Shown piece by piece: positions 27,058 to 36,538 of a stretch of 64,000 bases of DNA. Position 1 is the first letter of the stretch; each line of letters opens with the position of its first letter. Both the position numbers and the translations under genes were made by a program. Below the pieces are notes generated by a model. The model saw only the letters and a list, made by a program, of their open reading frames with translations. It did not search any database and was not told where the DNA came from. This stretch comes from an uncultured Opitutia bacterium (GTDB lineage: Bacteria; Verrucomicrobiota; Verrucomicrobiia; Opitutales; Opitutaceae): the NCBI GenBank assembly GCA_903820035.1, contig CAIJFT010000241.1:34525-98524 (forward strand), read 5' to 3'.

Positions 27058-27690
27058 TTACTGGCTTTGGCGGAGGTACTTCACGACCGCTTCCGTGCGG
27101 CTACGCACATGCAGCTTCTGGTAGATATGGGTCACATGCGTCCGGACCGTCTCCAGGCTGATGCCGAGCTGGTCCGCCACTTCCTTCAGGATCAGGCCTT
27201 TCACCAGTAGATCCAGGATTTCGCGTTCACGAGGGGAAGGGCGTTCGGCCTCGGCCGCCGGCATTTCGCTCCGATGAAAGTACTGCACGACCTGCCGGGC
27301 GATGTGCGCCGACATCGGGGCGCCGCCCCGTTGCACCTCCTGAAGGGCATCCAGCAACTTTTCAGATGCATCCCGTTTCACCAAGTAGCCGGTGGCCCCA
27401 GACTTGAGCGCACGAAAGATGCTGTCGCCATCCTCGTAGACGGTGAGCATCAGGACCAGCACCTGCGGGAGGAGAAGTTTCAGTCGCGCGACACATTCAA
27501 TGCCGTTCATCCGCGGCAAATTGATATCCATCACGATCAATTGCGGCTGAAGCGCCGGAATTCCACGGAGCGCGTCCTCCGCCGAGGAGAATGCACCCAG
27601 GAGCCTCAGACGCTCGTCGGTACGGACGAGTGCCACCAAGTCTTCGCGCACCGAACGATCGTCCTCCACGATAATCACGCCCGCCCTCAT
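27058..27690 (-). CDS. NarL/FixJ-type response regulator
   Basis: A 210-residue regulator from ATG 27690, which overlaps the kinase stop (ATGA). The receiver (1-~120) has the phosphoacceptor D55 in LIVMDINLPRMNG and the lysine K105 in GYLVKRDAS. The LuxR-type HTH (~148-208) has the usual signature LSPREREILDLLVKGL replaced by PSPREREILDLLVKGL, then ISLETVRTHVTHIYQKL. It is a DNA-binding output protein for the coupled kinase. Likely targets are the divergent receptor/sulfatase operon at 29658 and perhaps the receptor downstream at 26765; this is inferred from position. Confidence 0.93.
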   Translation of the reverse strand: MRAGVIIVEDDRSVREDLVALVRTDERLRLLGAFSSAEDALRGIPALQPQLIVMDINLPRMNGIECVARLKLLLPQVLVLMLTVYEDGDSIFRALKSGATGYLVKRDASEKLLDALQEVQRGGAPMSAHIARQVVQYFHRSEMPAAEAERPSPREREILDLLVKGLILKEVADQLGISLETVRTHVTHIYQKLHVRSRTEAVVKYLRQSQ

Positions 27691-29459
27691 ACCGCCTCCC
27701 CCGCAACCGGCAAAGGCACACTCAGCCGGACGCGGGTGCCCGCACCGGGGAGCGATTCGACGGCGCACGCGCCGCCGGTCTCCTCCATGCGCCGCGCCAA
27801 ATGATCCAGACCGTTGCCGCGTTTTACGGTCGCGGGGTCGAAGCCGCAACCGTTGTCGACCACCCACACGAGCAGCGTATTCCCGTTGAACTCGAGTTTC
27901 ACGCGCACCTCCGTGGCCGCCCCATGCTTGAGGGCGTTATTGAGCGCCTCCTTCACCGCCATCATCAGGCGATGTCTTTTTCCGCTCGAAAGACTCACCG
28001 ACGGCAGGAGGATGGGAATGTCGAGCCGGCAGCGGAGGTCGGCGTCACGCAACACCGCGCCCGCATACTGGCTGAGGTAGTTGCTGAAACCCTCGAGGGT
28101 GTCATGGAGGGGATTGGCCGCCCAAACGATTTCCTCCAGCGCCGAGGCCAGTTCCTTCACCGCGCCGTTAATCTTCCGGATGGGCTCTCGCACCGCCTCG
28201 TCCGCCGGAGCGGACATCAGGGCCCGGCCGGCCAACAGCGAAATTTGCGTGAAGCGCGACCCCATCTCGTCGTGAATATCCCGGGCTATCCGGGTGCGCT
28301 CCTCCTCCACCGCGCGGCGACGCTCCAGCCGATGCAGCTCGCGCTGTAACCTTCGCCAGGCGAAATAGCGGAACCCACCGAGCAAGCCGAAGACGACCAA
28401 GCCAAAGCCCAAGAAGCGAAACCACAGCGCCGCGTAAAACGGCGGGCGCACTTCGAGTGGTAGGCGCAGCGATGGTCCCGTCGGCCGGCCCAATTCATCC
28501 GTCGCCCACACCCGGAAAACATATTTCCCCACCGGCAGCGTGTGGAAACTGAGCGCAGCGTCCCCGCCCCGCCCGATGCTGAACATTTCCTCGCACTCCA
28601 GTCGCAGCCGTTGGCCCGGCAGGACCGGAGTGGCCTCACGGATCGGCTGCAACCACCCCCCGGTGTTGGTGGGATCGCCGTCCACCAGGGCAAGCAAGGG
28701 CTCCGCCACCCCGTCGTCTCCGACATGGGTATGAATGCGCGGGGTGCTTAGTCCGGTCCCATCTCGCACCCAACCGTCAGGATTGCCCAGAGGAGACTCC
28801 AGCCGCTGCCCGCGCAGTGTTTCGAGTTGGAAGATAGTCTTCGCCAACGCAGCGCCTTCGCCGGGGAGCGACGCCGTGAGCCGCAGGCGACGCACGGCCC
28901 AGAATCCCGTGGTGCGGGGCGTACCTCCGGAAACAAGGAGAATCTGGACCTTGCTGGACCGCTCCGGCACGACGGATTCATCCACTCGCGGGTGCAACCG
29001 GGAATTCTGCGGCAATCCACCCCACCCCAGGCTCTCCCCCGTGCGCGTAAACGATGCGCTGCTCACCGCCCGATTGTTGTCATCGAGAAAACGCAATACC
29101 AGCCACATCACCCCGTCGTGGTCCTGCCACTCCTCCTCCCGCCCCTCAAGGCGTGAACGCAACCGCACGACGGGCGGCACGCCGGGCGGCGCGGTATTGA
29201 TGCGAATCTCCAGCGGCAGTTCCCCCGGCAGCAGGGAAATCCCCCGGTAGTTCGTTTCGCCAACGGCTTCCGCCGACGGATCCATCTGCAGGTTCACCAA
29301 CCGCCCACCGAGGACAACCTGCGCCAGCCCGGGACGGGCGGAATAAACTCCCGACTCCGGTGCAGCCTCCAGCCCGGCTCCTCCGACAAACGCCAGGAGG
29401 ATTGCCACCAGCCATGATCGTGAACTCGGCAGAAGGGGCACCGGTGTTATCGTCACCAT
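27687..29459 (-). CDS. HisKA_3 sensor kinase with Y_Y_Y-like sensor, no propeller
   Basis: About 590 residues from ATG 29459 (an ATG at 29492 is the alternative). A signal or anchor segment (~15-30) precedes a ~310-residue extracytoplasmic part. It contains RLRSRLEGREEEWQDHDG, close to the Y_Y_Y pattern YxLEGxDxxW, and later LPVGKYVFRVWATDELGRP, then PPFYAALWFRFLG at the membrane, the usual end of a Y_Y_Y domain. A beta-sandwich of ~150 residues is placed between the two halves. One membrane segment (~350-370) is followed by the dimerisation/phosphoacceptor domain (RDIHDEMGSR, His near 393) and a HATPase domain (DNGCGFD, GNGLDHLARR). The beta-propeller repeats seen in hybrid two-component systems are missing. 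Confidence 0.9.
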   Translation of the reverse strand: MVTITPVPLLPSSRSWLVAILLAFVGGAGLEAAPESGVYSARPGLAQVVLGGRLVNLQMDPSAEAVGETNYRGISLLPGELPLEIRINTAPPGVPPVVRLRSRLEGREEEWQDHDGVMWLVLRFLDDNNRAVSSASFTRTGESLGWGGLPQNSRLHPRVDESVVPERSSKVQILLVSGGTPRTTGFWAVRRLRLTASLPGEGAALAKTIFQLETLRGQRLESPLGNPDGWVRDGTGLSTPRIHTHVGDDGVAEPLLALVDGDPTNTGGWLQPIREATPVLPGQRLRLECEEMFSIGRGGDAALSFHTLPVGKYVFRVWATDELGRPTGPSLRLPLEVRPPFYAALWFRFLGFGLVVFGLLGGFRYFAWRRLQRELHRLERRRAVEEERTRIARDIHDEMGSRFTQISLLAGRALMSAPADEAVREPIRKINGAVKELASALEEIVWAANPLHDTLEGFSNYLSQYAGAVLRDADLRCRLDIPILLPSVSLSSGKRHRLMMAVKEALNNALKHGAATEVRVKLEFNGNTLLVWVVDNGCGFDPATVKRGNGLDHLARRMEETGGACAVESLPGAGTRVRLSVPLPVAGEAV

Positions 29460-29657
29460 CTGCTCCGGGGTTCCGAGTTCATTATGCACCATGACCTTCG
29501 CGACATAAGCTAATCCTATTGTTTTTGGGGTCGCCCCGGCATCCCCCGAACGGAGGATAGTCGTGCGCCGAAAACCACGTATCCTCCGCATTCCACCGGC
29601 CGCCGGATTCGACCTCGAAATCCGCAGGCCTCGCCCCAGTTCCCTCCCCCCAAAGCC
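29460..29657. promoter_or_regulatory. Divergent promoter region of kinase and sulfatase operon
   Basis: A 198-bp gap between two divergent transcripts. The AT-rich patch around 29503-29527 (ATAAGCTAATCCTATTG) is the only stretch with promoter-like composition, and could hold -10 elements for either direction. No clear -35/-10 pair can be named. Operators for the NarL-type regulator would be expected here. Confidence 0.35.
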
Positions 29658-32456
29658 ATGAAGCCCTCCCTCGGACTCCTGACCGCATTGATCTCAACCA
29701 GCACCGGATTCGCGCAAGCCGTCGCACCCTCCCCGGGAAAGGAAGCCCCGATCGAGTTAAACCCGTTCGTCATTACCGCCGGCACCGACAACGGCTACGC
29801 TCCGGCCGAGACGCTGTCGGGCACGCGGCTCAAGACGCCGGTGAAGGACGTGCCGTCCGCCATCTCGATCATCTCGGCCGACATGCTCAGCGACCTCGGC
29901 GCCTTGAATTTCAACGATGTGCTCGACTACCTGCCGAGCACGGCCCGCTACCAGAGCAACGAAGGCGACCTCGATAACAACGGCCAGCGGACGGGAAATC
30001 CATATACCGTCCGCGGCTTCCGCTCCGATAGCATCACCACGAACTTCTTCACCGCGCTGACGCCGATCGACTCGTACAACACCAGTCGCCTGACCTTCAC
30101 CCGCGGCCCCAATTCGATCCTTTTCGGCGTAGGCAACCCCGGCGGCGGTCTCGACATCGTCACCAACGGCCCCGACCTCAACCGTGCCGCAACTTCGCTC
30201 AGCCTCCGCGTGGACAGCTTCGACAGTTACCGTGCGGCCATCGACACCAGCGTCATCCTGATTCCGAAAAAGCTGGGCCTACGCCTCGACCTGCTCGACG
30301 AGGACCGGCGGCGTTACGTGACGCCGGCCAAAAGCCAACGCCGATCGTTTTTTGCCGCCGCCAGTTACCGGCCGTTGCCCGAGACCACGGTCACGGTGAA
30401 CGGCGAAACCACGCGGATCCGCCAGCAGGTGCCCCGCTCCGTCGTCGCTTTCGATCAATATACGCCGTGGCTGCGCGCCGGCGCCCCACTGAAGCCGGTC
30501 TACGGCAACACCGCCGCGACGCCGGGCCTCGAATTTAACGCCGCCAACGGGTACGTGGTGATCGTGGACGGCCAACCGCAGATCACGTCAATGGACTGGC
30601 GGTCATCGGCGGTCGGCACCCGCGCCCGCGTCAACACTGTGCTCAATAATCGCCTGAGCTTCAGCGCGCCGGTGGTCGTACCGCTCAACACCAACCTCAG
30701 CGGCACCGGCGATGCCGCCAACATCGACGCCAGCAACGTCTCGCTCTTCGTCCAGCAGGCGGTCGGACGCCGGCTGTTCCTCGAGGTGGCGGGCAAATTC
30801 GAGCACCAATTCCTCTACAACTTCGAAGGTCCGTCCGGCCTCGAAAACGTCGTGAAGGTCGATGCGAACAGCCAACTGCCGTCCGGACAGCCGAATCCGA
30901 TGGCCGGCAAGCCGTACATCGAGACCAACCGGGCTTTTTGGGTGACGCGCCCGACGGACGATGCGCAGGCCCGCTTCACCGCGTCGTATGACCTCGATTT
31001 GAACCACCTGAAGTTCGCCGGGCGTCGCCTCGGCCGGCTGTCCCTCGGCGCCCTCTTCACCTACGAGCGTTTGCACCAACTCCTCGACAACGCCGGGGAG
31101 GTGAATCTCACGCCGCTGCTGACGACCGGCACCTTTGGCCGGCTCGATAATGCGGTGAACAATATTCACCGGCGCTATTACTTGATTCCGGGCAATAACT
31201 CATCGTTCACGTCCGACTTCAGCGGCGGTAAGGCCGGCGGCATTACCCCGGGATTCGCCCGCGTCCGGGCCACGCCGCGCAACAACCTCAGTGAAACCAA
31301 GGCGATGGTCTTCTCCACCCAGGCCGACCTGCTGGAGAATCTCCTCGTCGGCACCTTCGGCGTCCGCCGGGACCGCGTGCTGCAGGAGCAGGGCGTCTAC
31401 GTCCGGGATGCACTCGGCGTTTTCCCCGACATCGCCGGCTCCAGCGGCACCCTCGCCACCAACGACCGGGGACGAACCTATTCCGCGGGCGTGGTGTTGA
31501 ACGCCACCCGCGATGTGAGTCTCTTCGCCAATCGCGCGACCAACTTCGTGCCGTCGAATCAGTCGTCGGTGAACATCGACGGTTCGCCGGCCCAGCCGAT
31601 CGAGGGGAAGGGCTACGACGTCGGCCTCAAGTTCTCACTCGTCGGCGGAAAACTGCAGGGGTCGGTCGACTACTTCTCAACCACTCAGCGCAACGTCACC
31701 GACGGCACGGTCGTCGGCAACAAGCGGGCCGCGATCGACGCGATCTGGGGCGCGATCGACCTGAACCGGGTGACAAATCCGCAGTGGACCGAGTTCAAGT
31801 CGACCGAAACCAAGGGCTATGAGTTTCAACTCGTGGGCAATCCGACGTCGAACCTCCGGCTCATGATCACGGCGAGCAAGAACCTCACGCTTGTGCCGGA
31901 ACGCGGCGCCCGGCTTTTCGCGTATATCGAGCGCAACCTGCCGGAGTGGCAGGGCAAGGCCGCGACCCCGGTGAACTCGACGCTCGGGACCACTGTCGGC
32001 CAGTTGGCGACCGTCATCACCAACGAAGTCGCCAACGACAAGCTGACGCTGGGCATCCGGCAGACCCGCTCCAGCGAATGGCAGTTCAGCGGCTTGGGCC
32101 GCTACCGCTTTGATCCCAGCTCCCGGCTGAAGGGCTTCGCCGTGGGCAGCGCCCTGGTCTGGCGCGACGAGCCGGTGATCGGCTACAAGGTCCTTCCCGG
32201 CAAAACCCTCTTCGACATCACGCAGCCGTTCTTCGGCGCCAAAACCTTTAATCTCGATGCCTGGGTGGAGTACAGCCGTGTCATTTGGCGCAAGCGGGTC
32301 CGCTGGGAAACCCAACTCCGGGCTCAGAATGTGCTCAACACCCGCACCGCCGCGCCATGGACGGCGCTGGACGACGGCACCGGCGGTCGCTTCGTTGAAC
32401 AACGTCTCTTCCCCAACGCGCTCGGACTCTCCCTTAGTTCCAAATTCAGTTTCTAG
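29658..32456 (+). CDS. TonB-dependent receptor, first gene of the sulfatase operon
   Basis: A 932-residue outer-membrane receptor with a signal peptide (LGLLTALISTSTGFAQA). The N-terminal module has IELNPFVI then GYAPAETLSGTRLKTP, and the plug contains SAISIISADMLSDLGALNFN and SRLTFTRGPNSILFGVGNPG, a standard TonB-plug signature. The barrel ends in LSLSSKFSF. It is 20 bp upstream of the first sulfatase, so it is the likely importer for the glycan that the operon degrades. No SusD partner is present. The leader before the ATG is pyrimidine-rich with no Shine-Dalgarno sequence. Confidence 0.94.
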   Translation: MKPSLGLLTALISTSTGFAQAVAPSPGKEAPIELNPFVITAGTDNGYAPAETLSGTRLKTPVKDVPSAISIISADMLSDLGALNFNDVLDYLPSTARYQSNEGDLDNNGQRTGNPYTVRGFRSDSITTNFFTALTPIDSYNTSRLTFTRGPNSILFGVGNPGGGLDIVTNGPDLNRAATSLSLRVDSFDSYRAAIDTSVILIPKKLGLRLDLLDEDRRRYVTPAKSQRRSFFAAASYRPLPETTVTVNGETTRIRQQVPRSVVAFDQYTPWLRAGAPLKPVYGNTAATPGLEFNAANGYVVIVDGQPQITSMDWRSSAVGTRARVNTVLNNRLSFSAPVVVPLNTNLSGTGDAANIDASNVSLFVQQAVGRRLFLEVAGKFEHQFLYNFEGPSGLENVVKVDANSQLPSGQPNPMAGKPYIETNRAFWVTRPTDDAQARFTASYDLDLNHLKFAGRRLGRLSLGALFTYERLHQLLDNAGEVNLTPLLTTGTFGRLDNAVNNIHRRYYLIPGNNSSFTSDFSGGKAGGITPGFARVRATPRNNLSETKAMVFSTQADLLENLLVGTFGVRRDRVLQEQGVYVRDALGVFPDIAGSSGTLATNDRGRTYSAGVVLNATRDVSLFANRATNFVPSNQSSVNIDGSPAQPIEGKGYDVGLKFSLVGGKLQGSVDYFSTTQRNVTDGTVVGNKRAAIDAIWGAIDLNRVTNPQWTEFKSTETKGYEFQLVGNPTSNLRLMITASKNLTLVPERGARLFAYIERNLPEWQGKAATPVNSTLGTTVGQLATVITNEVANDKLTLGIRQTRSSEWQFSGLGRYRFDPSSRLKGFAVGSALVWRDEPVIGYKVLPGKTLFDITQPFFGAKTFNLDAWVEYSRVIWRKRVRWETQLRAQNVLNTRTAAPWTALDDGTGGRFVEQRLFPNALGLSLSSKFSF

Positions 32457-32476
32457 GCCCCTGCCCCCCGACTCCC

Positions 32477-33856
32477 ATGCGGCTCCGCCCTGCGAAGATT
32501 GCCCTTTGCCTCTTAGCCACGCTCGCCGCCCTGCCCGCCGCGGAGTCACCCCGACCGAACGTCGTGGTCATGCTGGTCGACGACCTCGGCTGGGGCGACG
32601 TCAGCGCGCTTCACCGCGGCGAGGTCAATACCCCCAACATCGATCGCCTCGCCCAAACGGGAGTGAAATTCACCTCCGGCTATGCCACCGCACCGCTCTG
32701 CGGGCCGGCCCGGGCCGGGTTTTTCAGCGGCGTCTATCCACAGCGTTTCGGCTTCGTCGATAATCTCGGCGGCATTCCCACCACGCAGCCGCTGCTTCCC
32801 GGCGTCTTGCACGACGCCGGCTATCGCACCGCTCTTCTGGGCAAGTGGCACAGCGCCGGCCCGATGCCCCACGAGCGCGGCGTCTTCGATGAAACGCTCT
32901 GCTCACACCTTTCCAGTCCGTTCATCGACTACCACCACCCGAAGCTCGCCCGGAACGGCAAAGTTCAAGTCCACGACACCTACAGCACCGACCTTTTTGC
33001 CCGGGAGGCGGTTGAATTCATCGAGCGCAATCAGGCCAACCCGTTCTACCTAACGGTTACCTTCAATGCGCCGCACATTCTCCGGGTCGTGAAAAACGCC
33101 CAGTTGATTCAAAAGGAGTATGACGCCGCGGTGGCGGAGGGGAAAATCCTCGACGTACCCAAGGTGCCGATGGCCCGCCCCGGCGATGCGGACAAATATT
33201 CCGGCCAGTTTCCCGGCGATGGCGCCCGCGCCGACACGGTCGCCACGATCGTCGCCCTCGACGAAGCCGTCGGTCGCATCCTCGATAAGATTAAGTCGGT
33301 CGGACTGGATCGCCGGACCCTCATTTTCTTCTTCGGCGACAACGGCGGTCACCCGGAAAACCGCAGCAACAGTCTCCCGCTGCGCGACTACAAATGGTCG
33401 CTCTATGAAGGGGGGATTCGCGTCCCTTTTCTCGCCGCCTATCCGGGCGTTTTTCCCGCGGGCCTGAGCTACGACCACCCGGTCAGCACCCTCGATCTCT
33501 TCCCGACCATCGCCGCGCTCACCGGGGTGAAAGCGCCGGCCTCACTCGACGGGGTAAACCTCACGCCGTATTTGCAGGGCGCAAAAACCGGGGCACCGCA
33601 CGATACGCTCTTCTTCAGCATCGGCGGCCTCGGCGCGGTGCGGCAGGGCAAGTGGAAATTGGTCCTTTCTCCGACCGGAGTCCCGGCGCTGTTCGACCTT
33701 GCGCGTGATTTCGAGGAGAAGAAGGACCTCGCCAGCCTGGAGCCCGACCGCGTCAAAGAACTTACGTCGCAATGGAAAACCTGGAACCGCGGCATGCCGG
33801 CACCGGTGAGGCCCGCGGCCAAGGGCGGGCAGGCCGCGGGAAAAAAGTCCGAGTAA
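32477..33856 (+). CDS. Secreted sulfatase (family S1)
   Basis: A 459-residue type I sulfatase with a signal peptide (IALCLLATLAALPA). The formylglycine site is CGPAR at C75, followed by GFFSG. The metal site is seen in VVVMLVDDLGWGD near the N terminus and in FFFGDNGGHPEN further on; LGKWHSAG gives the conserved Lys and His. The C terminus is basic and Pro/Ala/Lys-rich (RPAAKGGQAAGKKSE). Family knowledge: it hydrolyses sulfate esters from a sugar using Ca2+ and a formylglycine made by a separate enzyme, which is not in this window. Second gene of the operon, 65 bp before the GH3 gene. Substrate position unknown. Confidence 0.95.
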   Translation: MRLRPAKIALCLLATLAALPAAESPRPNVVVMLVDDLGWGDVSALHRGEVNTPNIDRLAQTGVKFTSGYATAPLCGPARAGFFSGVYPQRFGFVDNLGGIPTTQPLLPGVLHDAGYRTALLGKWHSAGPMPHERGVFDETLCSHLSSPFIDYHHPKLARNGKVQVHDTYSTDLFAREAVEFIERNQANPFYLTVTFNAPHILRVVKNAQLIQKEYDAAVAEGKILDVPKVPMARPGDADKYSGQFPGDGARADTVATIVALDEAVGRILDKIKSVGLDRRTLIFFFGDNGGHPENRSNSLPLRDYKWSLYEGGIRVPFLAAYPGVFPAGLSYDHPVSTLDLFPTIAALTGVKAPASLDGVNLTPYLQGAKTGAPHDTLFFSIGGLGAVRQGKWKLVLSPTGVPALFDLARDFEEKKDLASLEPDRVKELTSQWKTWNRGMPAPVRPAAKGGQAAGKKSE

Positions 33857-33921
33857 CCCGGCTCGTCCGTCCCGCGGATTCCACGTATTTCCTGATCCAT
33901 TTGCCCGCCTGAATTTTCCCC

Positions 33922-36534
33922 ATGCCCCACCAATGTCTTCGCCATCTCGCGACCGTCGTCCGGCAATCACCTCTCGCTTGGTTCGTCGGACTGGGGCTGT
34001 GGTTCTCCGGGACCGCTGCGGCCGCCGAACCCGCCGAATTGTTCCGCGACATTTCCCTGCCGATTGAACGCCGCCTGGATGACCTCATTGGACGCCTGAC
34101 GCTGGAGGAAAAGGCGATCCTGCTGAACCACCGGGGGCCCACGATCGAACGCTTCGGCATCCGGGCCGACCAGTGGAATCAATGCCTCAACGGCGTGAAG
34201 TGGGACCGGCCCACCACGCTGTTCCCCACCTGCATTGCCATGGCGGCAACGTGGAACGTCGACCTCGTCCATGAAATCGCCGCCACGCTCTCCACCGAAG
34301 CCCGCGCCATCTACAACGGCTGGCACCTCGATCCCGCCGCGCCCGGCGAACACAAGGGCCTCATTTACCGCGCGCCGGTCATCAACATCGGGCGCAACCC
34401 GTATTGGGGACGCAATCACGAGGCCTGGGGCGAAGACCCGTTTCTGGTCGGCCGGATGGCCGTCGCCTATGTGAAGGGCCTGCAGGGCGACGACCCCCGC
34501 CACCTCAAGATCGCCGCCACGTTGAAGCACTACGCGGTCAACAACGTCGAGACGGACCGCCAGAAGCTGAATGCCGCCGTATCCGAAAGTATGTTGCGTG
34601 AATATTGGCTGCCCCATTTCCGCGCGGCGGTCGTCGAGGCCGGGGCGCAATCCCTGATGGCTTCGTACAACGCCCTGAATGGCACGCCCAACAACATCAA
34701 CCACTGGCTGCTCACCGACCTCTTGAAAAAGGAATGGCGCCACGAGGGTTTTGTGGTCTCGGATCTCGGCGGGGTCCGCACCATGGTCAACGGCCACGCC
34801 GCCGGCACCATGACCTATGTGGACGCCGTCGCGCAGTCGGTCATGGCGGGCTGCGACTTCTCCGACAAAGAATACCAGGAGCACATCCCGGTGGCCGTGC
34901 GCGAGGGTAAGCTCTCGATGGAAAGGCTCGACGACGCGGTCCGCCGCGTCCTGCGCACGCGCATGAAACTGGGCGAGTTCGACCCGTTCGACTCCGTCGC
35001 CTACTCAAGCATCCCGCCGTCCGTGGTCGGCTCGGACGCCCACCGGGCCATCGCCCTGAAGGCCGCGCAGGAATCGATCGTCCTGCTCAAGAACAATGGT
35101 CTCCTTCCGCTCGACCGCACGAACCTGAAACGCATCGCGGTGATCGGCCCCCTCGCGGATACGATCGTGCTTAACAACTACAGCGGCAAACCCGGGCGGA
35201 CCATAACGGCCCTCCAGGGCATCCGCGACCGCGTCGGACCCGCAACCACGGTCGTGTCCGCGCGCGGCTGCGAAATTGCCGGCGCCACCGTGGACAAGGC
35301 CGTCGACGTGAAGGTCGACCGGGAGGCCGGATTCAGCGGCGGTGCGGGCGTGAAGCTCGGCAGCACCGCCAAAAACGAATTCATCGAATTCACGGTCAAT
35401 CCGGGAAGCTCCGGCGATTATGAGGTGACGCTGGGGTACAAGGGGGCGCCGACCCGCGGCATCTTTCAGCTGTCCCACGAGGACGAGCCGGTTGGCGGCC
35501 CCGTCGACCAGTACTCCCCTGCGATGACCTATGGGCAGTCGGCGAGATTGGGCATCGTCAAGCTCCGCGCCGGTCCCCAGGTGCTGAGGTTTACGGTCGT
35601 CGACCGCCACCCCGACAGCTCCGGCTTCAGCGGTAGCTTCGACCGACTCGTGCTCAAGGGCCGCCTTGAACAGGGCTTTGAGATGGAGTCGCTCAAACGG
35701 GCCATCGGGGAAATCGACCGGACGAATCCGATTCCCGAGGCCGTCGCCCTCGCCCGCACCTGCGACGCGGTCATCGTCTGTATCGGCACCGACCGTCGCG
35801 TTGAACAGGAGGGGCGCGACCGCAAGACCCTGGCCCTGGCCGGTCGCCAGGAGGAACTCGTACAAGCCGTGCTCGCCGCCAATTCCCGGACGATCGTGGT
35901 CCAGATGAGTGCGGGCCCGCTCGCCGTGCCGGGCCTTCAAGCCAACGCACCCGCCATGCTCCAGGCCTGGTGGGGCGGTGAAGAAGGCGGTCACGCCCTC
36001 GCGGATATCCTCTTCGGAGCAGCAAACCCCGCCGGGCGGCTCCCCCACACCGTCTACGCCTCCGACGCGCAGGTGCCGCCGCTGAGCGAGTACGACATCT
36101 CAAAGGGCTTCACCTACAGGTATGTGAAGGGCGCACCGCTCTATGCATTCGGCCATGGTCTGAGTTATACCACCTTTGCGTACTCTGGGCTCAGCCTCTC
36201 TCGGGCGAGAATCAAATCCGATGGCGTCGTCGACGTCTCGGTTGCCATCACCAACCGCGGCGGCCGGTCCGGCGACGAGGTCGTGCAACTCTACGTCCGC
36301 GGCCCCGCATCCTCCGGCCGCCGCCCCGCCCTGGAGCTGCGCGGTTTCCGCCGCATCCGTCTCAATCCCGCGGAGCAGCGCACGGTCACCTTCTCCCTGC
36401 CCGCCGAGAAGCTCGCCCGCTGGAACGAAAAAACGCATGCGTTTGCAGTCGAACCGGGTGGCTTCGAAATCATGGCCGGCGCCTCGTCCGCGGACATTCG
36501 CGCCCGCGCCACGCTCGAAGTCGTCGCGCCATGA
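33922..36534 (+). CDS. Glycoside hydrolase family 3 enzyme
   Basis: An 870-residue secreted enzyme (signal ~1-35, LAWFVGLGLWFSGTAAA). The GH3 TIM-barrel domain covers ~45-350 with LKHYAVNN and the nucleophile D281 in GFVVSDLGGVR. The alpha/beta sandwich domain follows (RIAVIGPLAD) but is split by a ~130-residue beta-sandwich insert (~455-590), probably a carbohydrate-binding or PA14-like module. A fibronectin-III-like domain ends the protein (YVRGPASSGRRPALELRGFRR). The overall type is beta-glucosidase/beta-xylosidase. The next sulfatase starts 4 bp after the stop. It likely removes neutral sugars from the glycan after or between desulfation steps. Confidence 0.94.
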   Translation: MPHQCLRHLATVVRQSPLAWFVGLGLWFSGTAAAAEPAELFRDISLPIERRLDDLIGRLTLEEKAILLNHRGPTIERFGIRADQWNQCLNGVKWDRPTTLFPTCIAMAATWNVDLVHEIAATLSTEARAIYNGWHLDPAAPGEHKGLIYRAPVINIGRNPYWGRNHEAWGEDPFLVGRMAVAYVKGLQGDDPRHLKIAATLKHYAVNNVETDRQKLNAAVSESMLREYWLPHFRAAVVEAGAQSLMASYNALNGTPNNINHWLLTDLLKKEWRHEGFVVSDLGGVRTMVNGHAAGTMTYVDAVAQSVMAGCDFSDKEYQEHIPVAVREGKLSMERLDDAVRRVLRTRMKLGEFDPFDSVAYSSIPPSVVGSDAHRAIALKAAQESIVLLKNNGLLPLDRTNLKRIAVIGPLADTIVLNNYSGKPGRTITALQGIRDRVGPATTVVSARGCEIAGATVDKAVDVKVDREAGFSGGAGVKLGSTAKNEFIEFTVNPGSSGDYEVTLGYKGAPTRGIFQLSHEDEPVGGPVDQYSPAMTYGQSARLGIVKLRAGPQVLRFTVVDRHPDSSGFSGSFDRLVLKGRLEQGFEMESLKRAIGEIDRTNPIPEAVALARTCDAVIVCIGTDRRVEQEGRDRKTLALAGRQEELVQAVLAANSRTIVVQMSAGPLAVPGLQANAPAMLQAWWGGEEGGHALADILFGAANPAGRLPHTVYASDAQVPPLSEYDISKGFTYRYVKGAPLYAFGHGLSYTTFAYSGLSLSRARIKSDGVVDVSVAITNRGGRSGDEVVQLYVRGPASSGRRPALELRGFRRIRLNPAEQRTVTFSLPAEKLARWNEKTHAFAVEPGGFEIMAGASSADIRARATLEVVAP

Positions 36535-36538
36535 GGCA

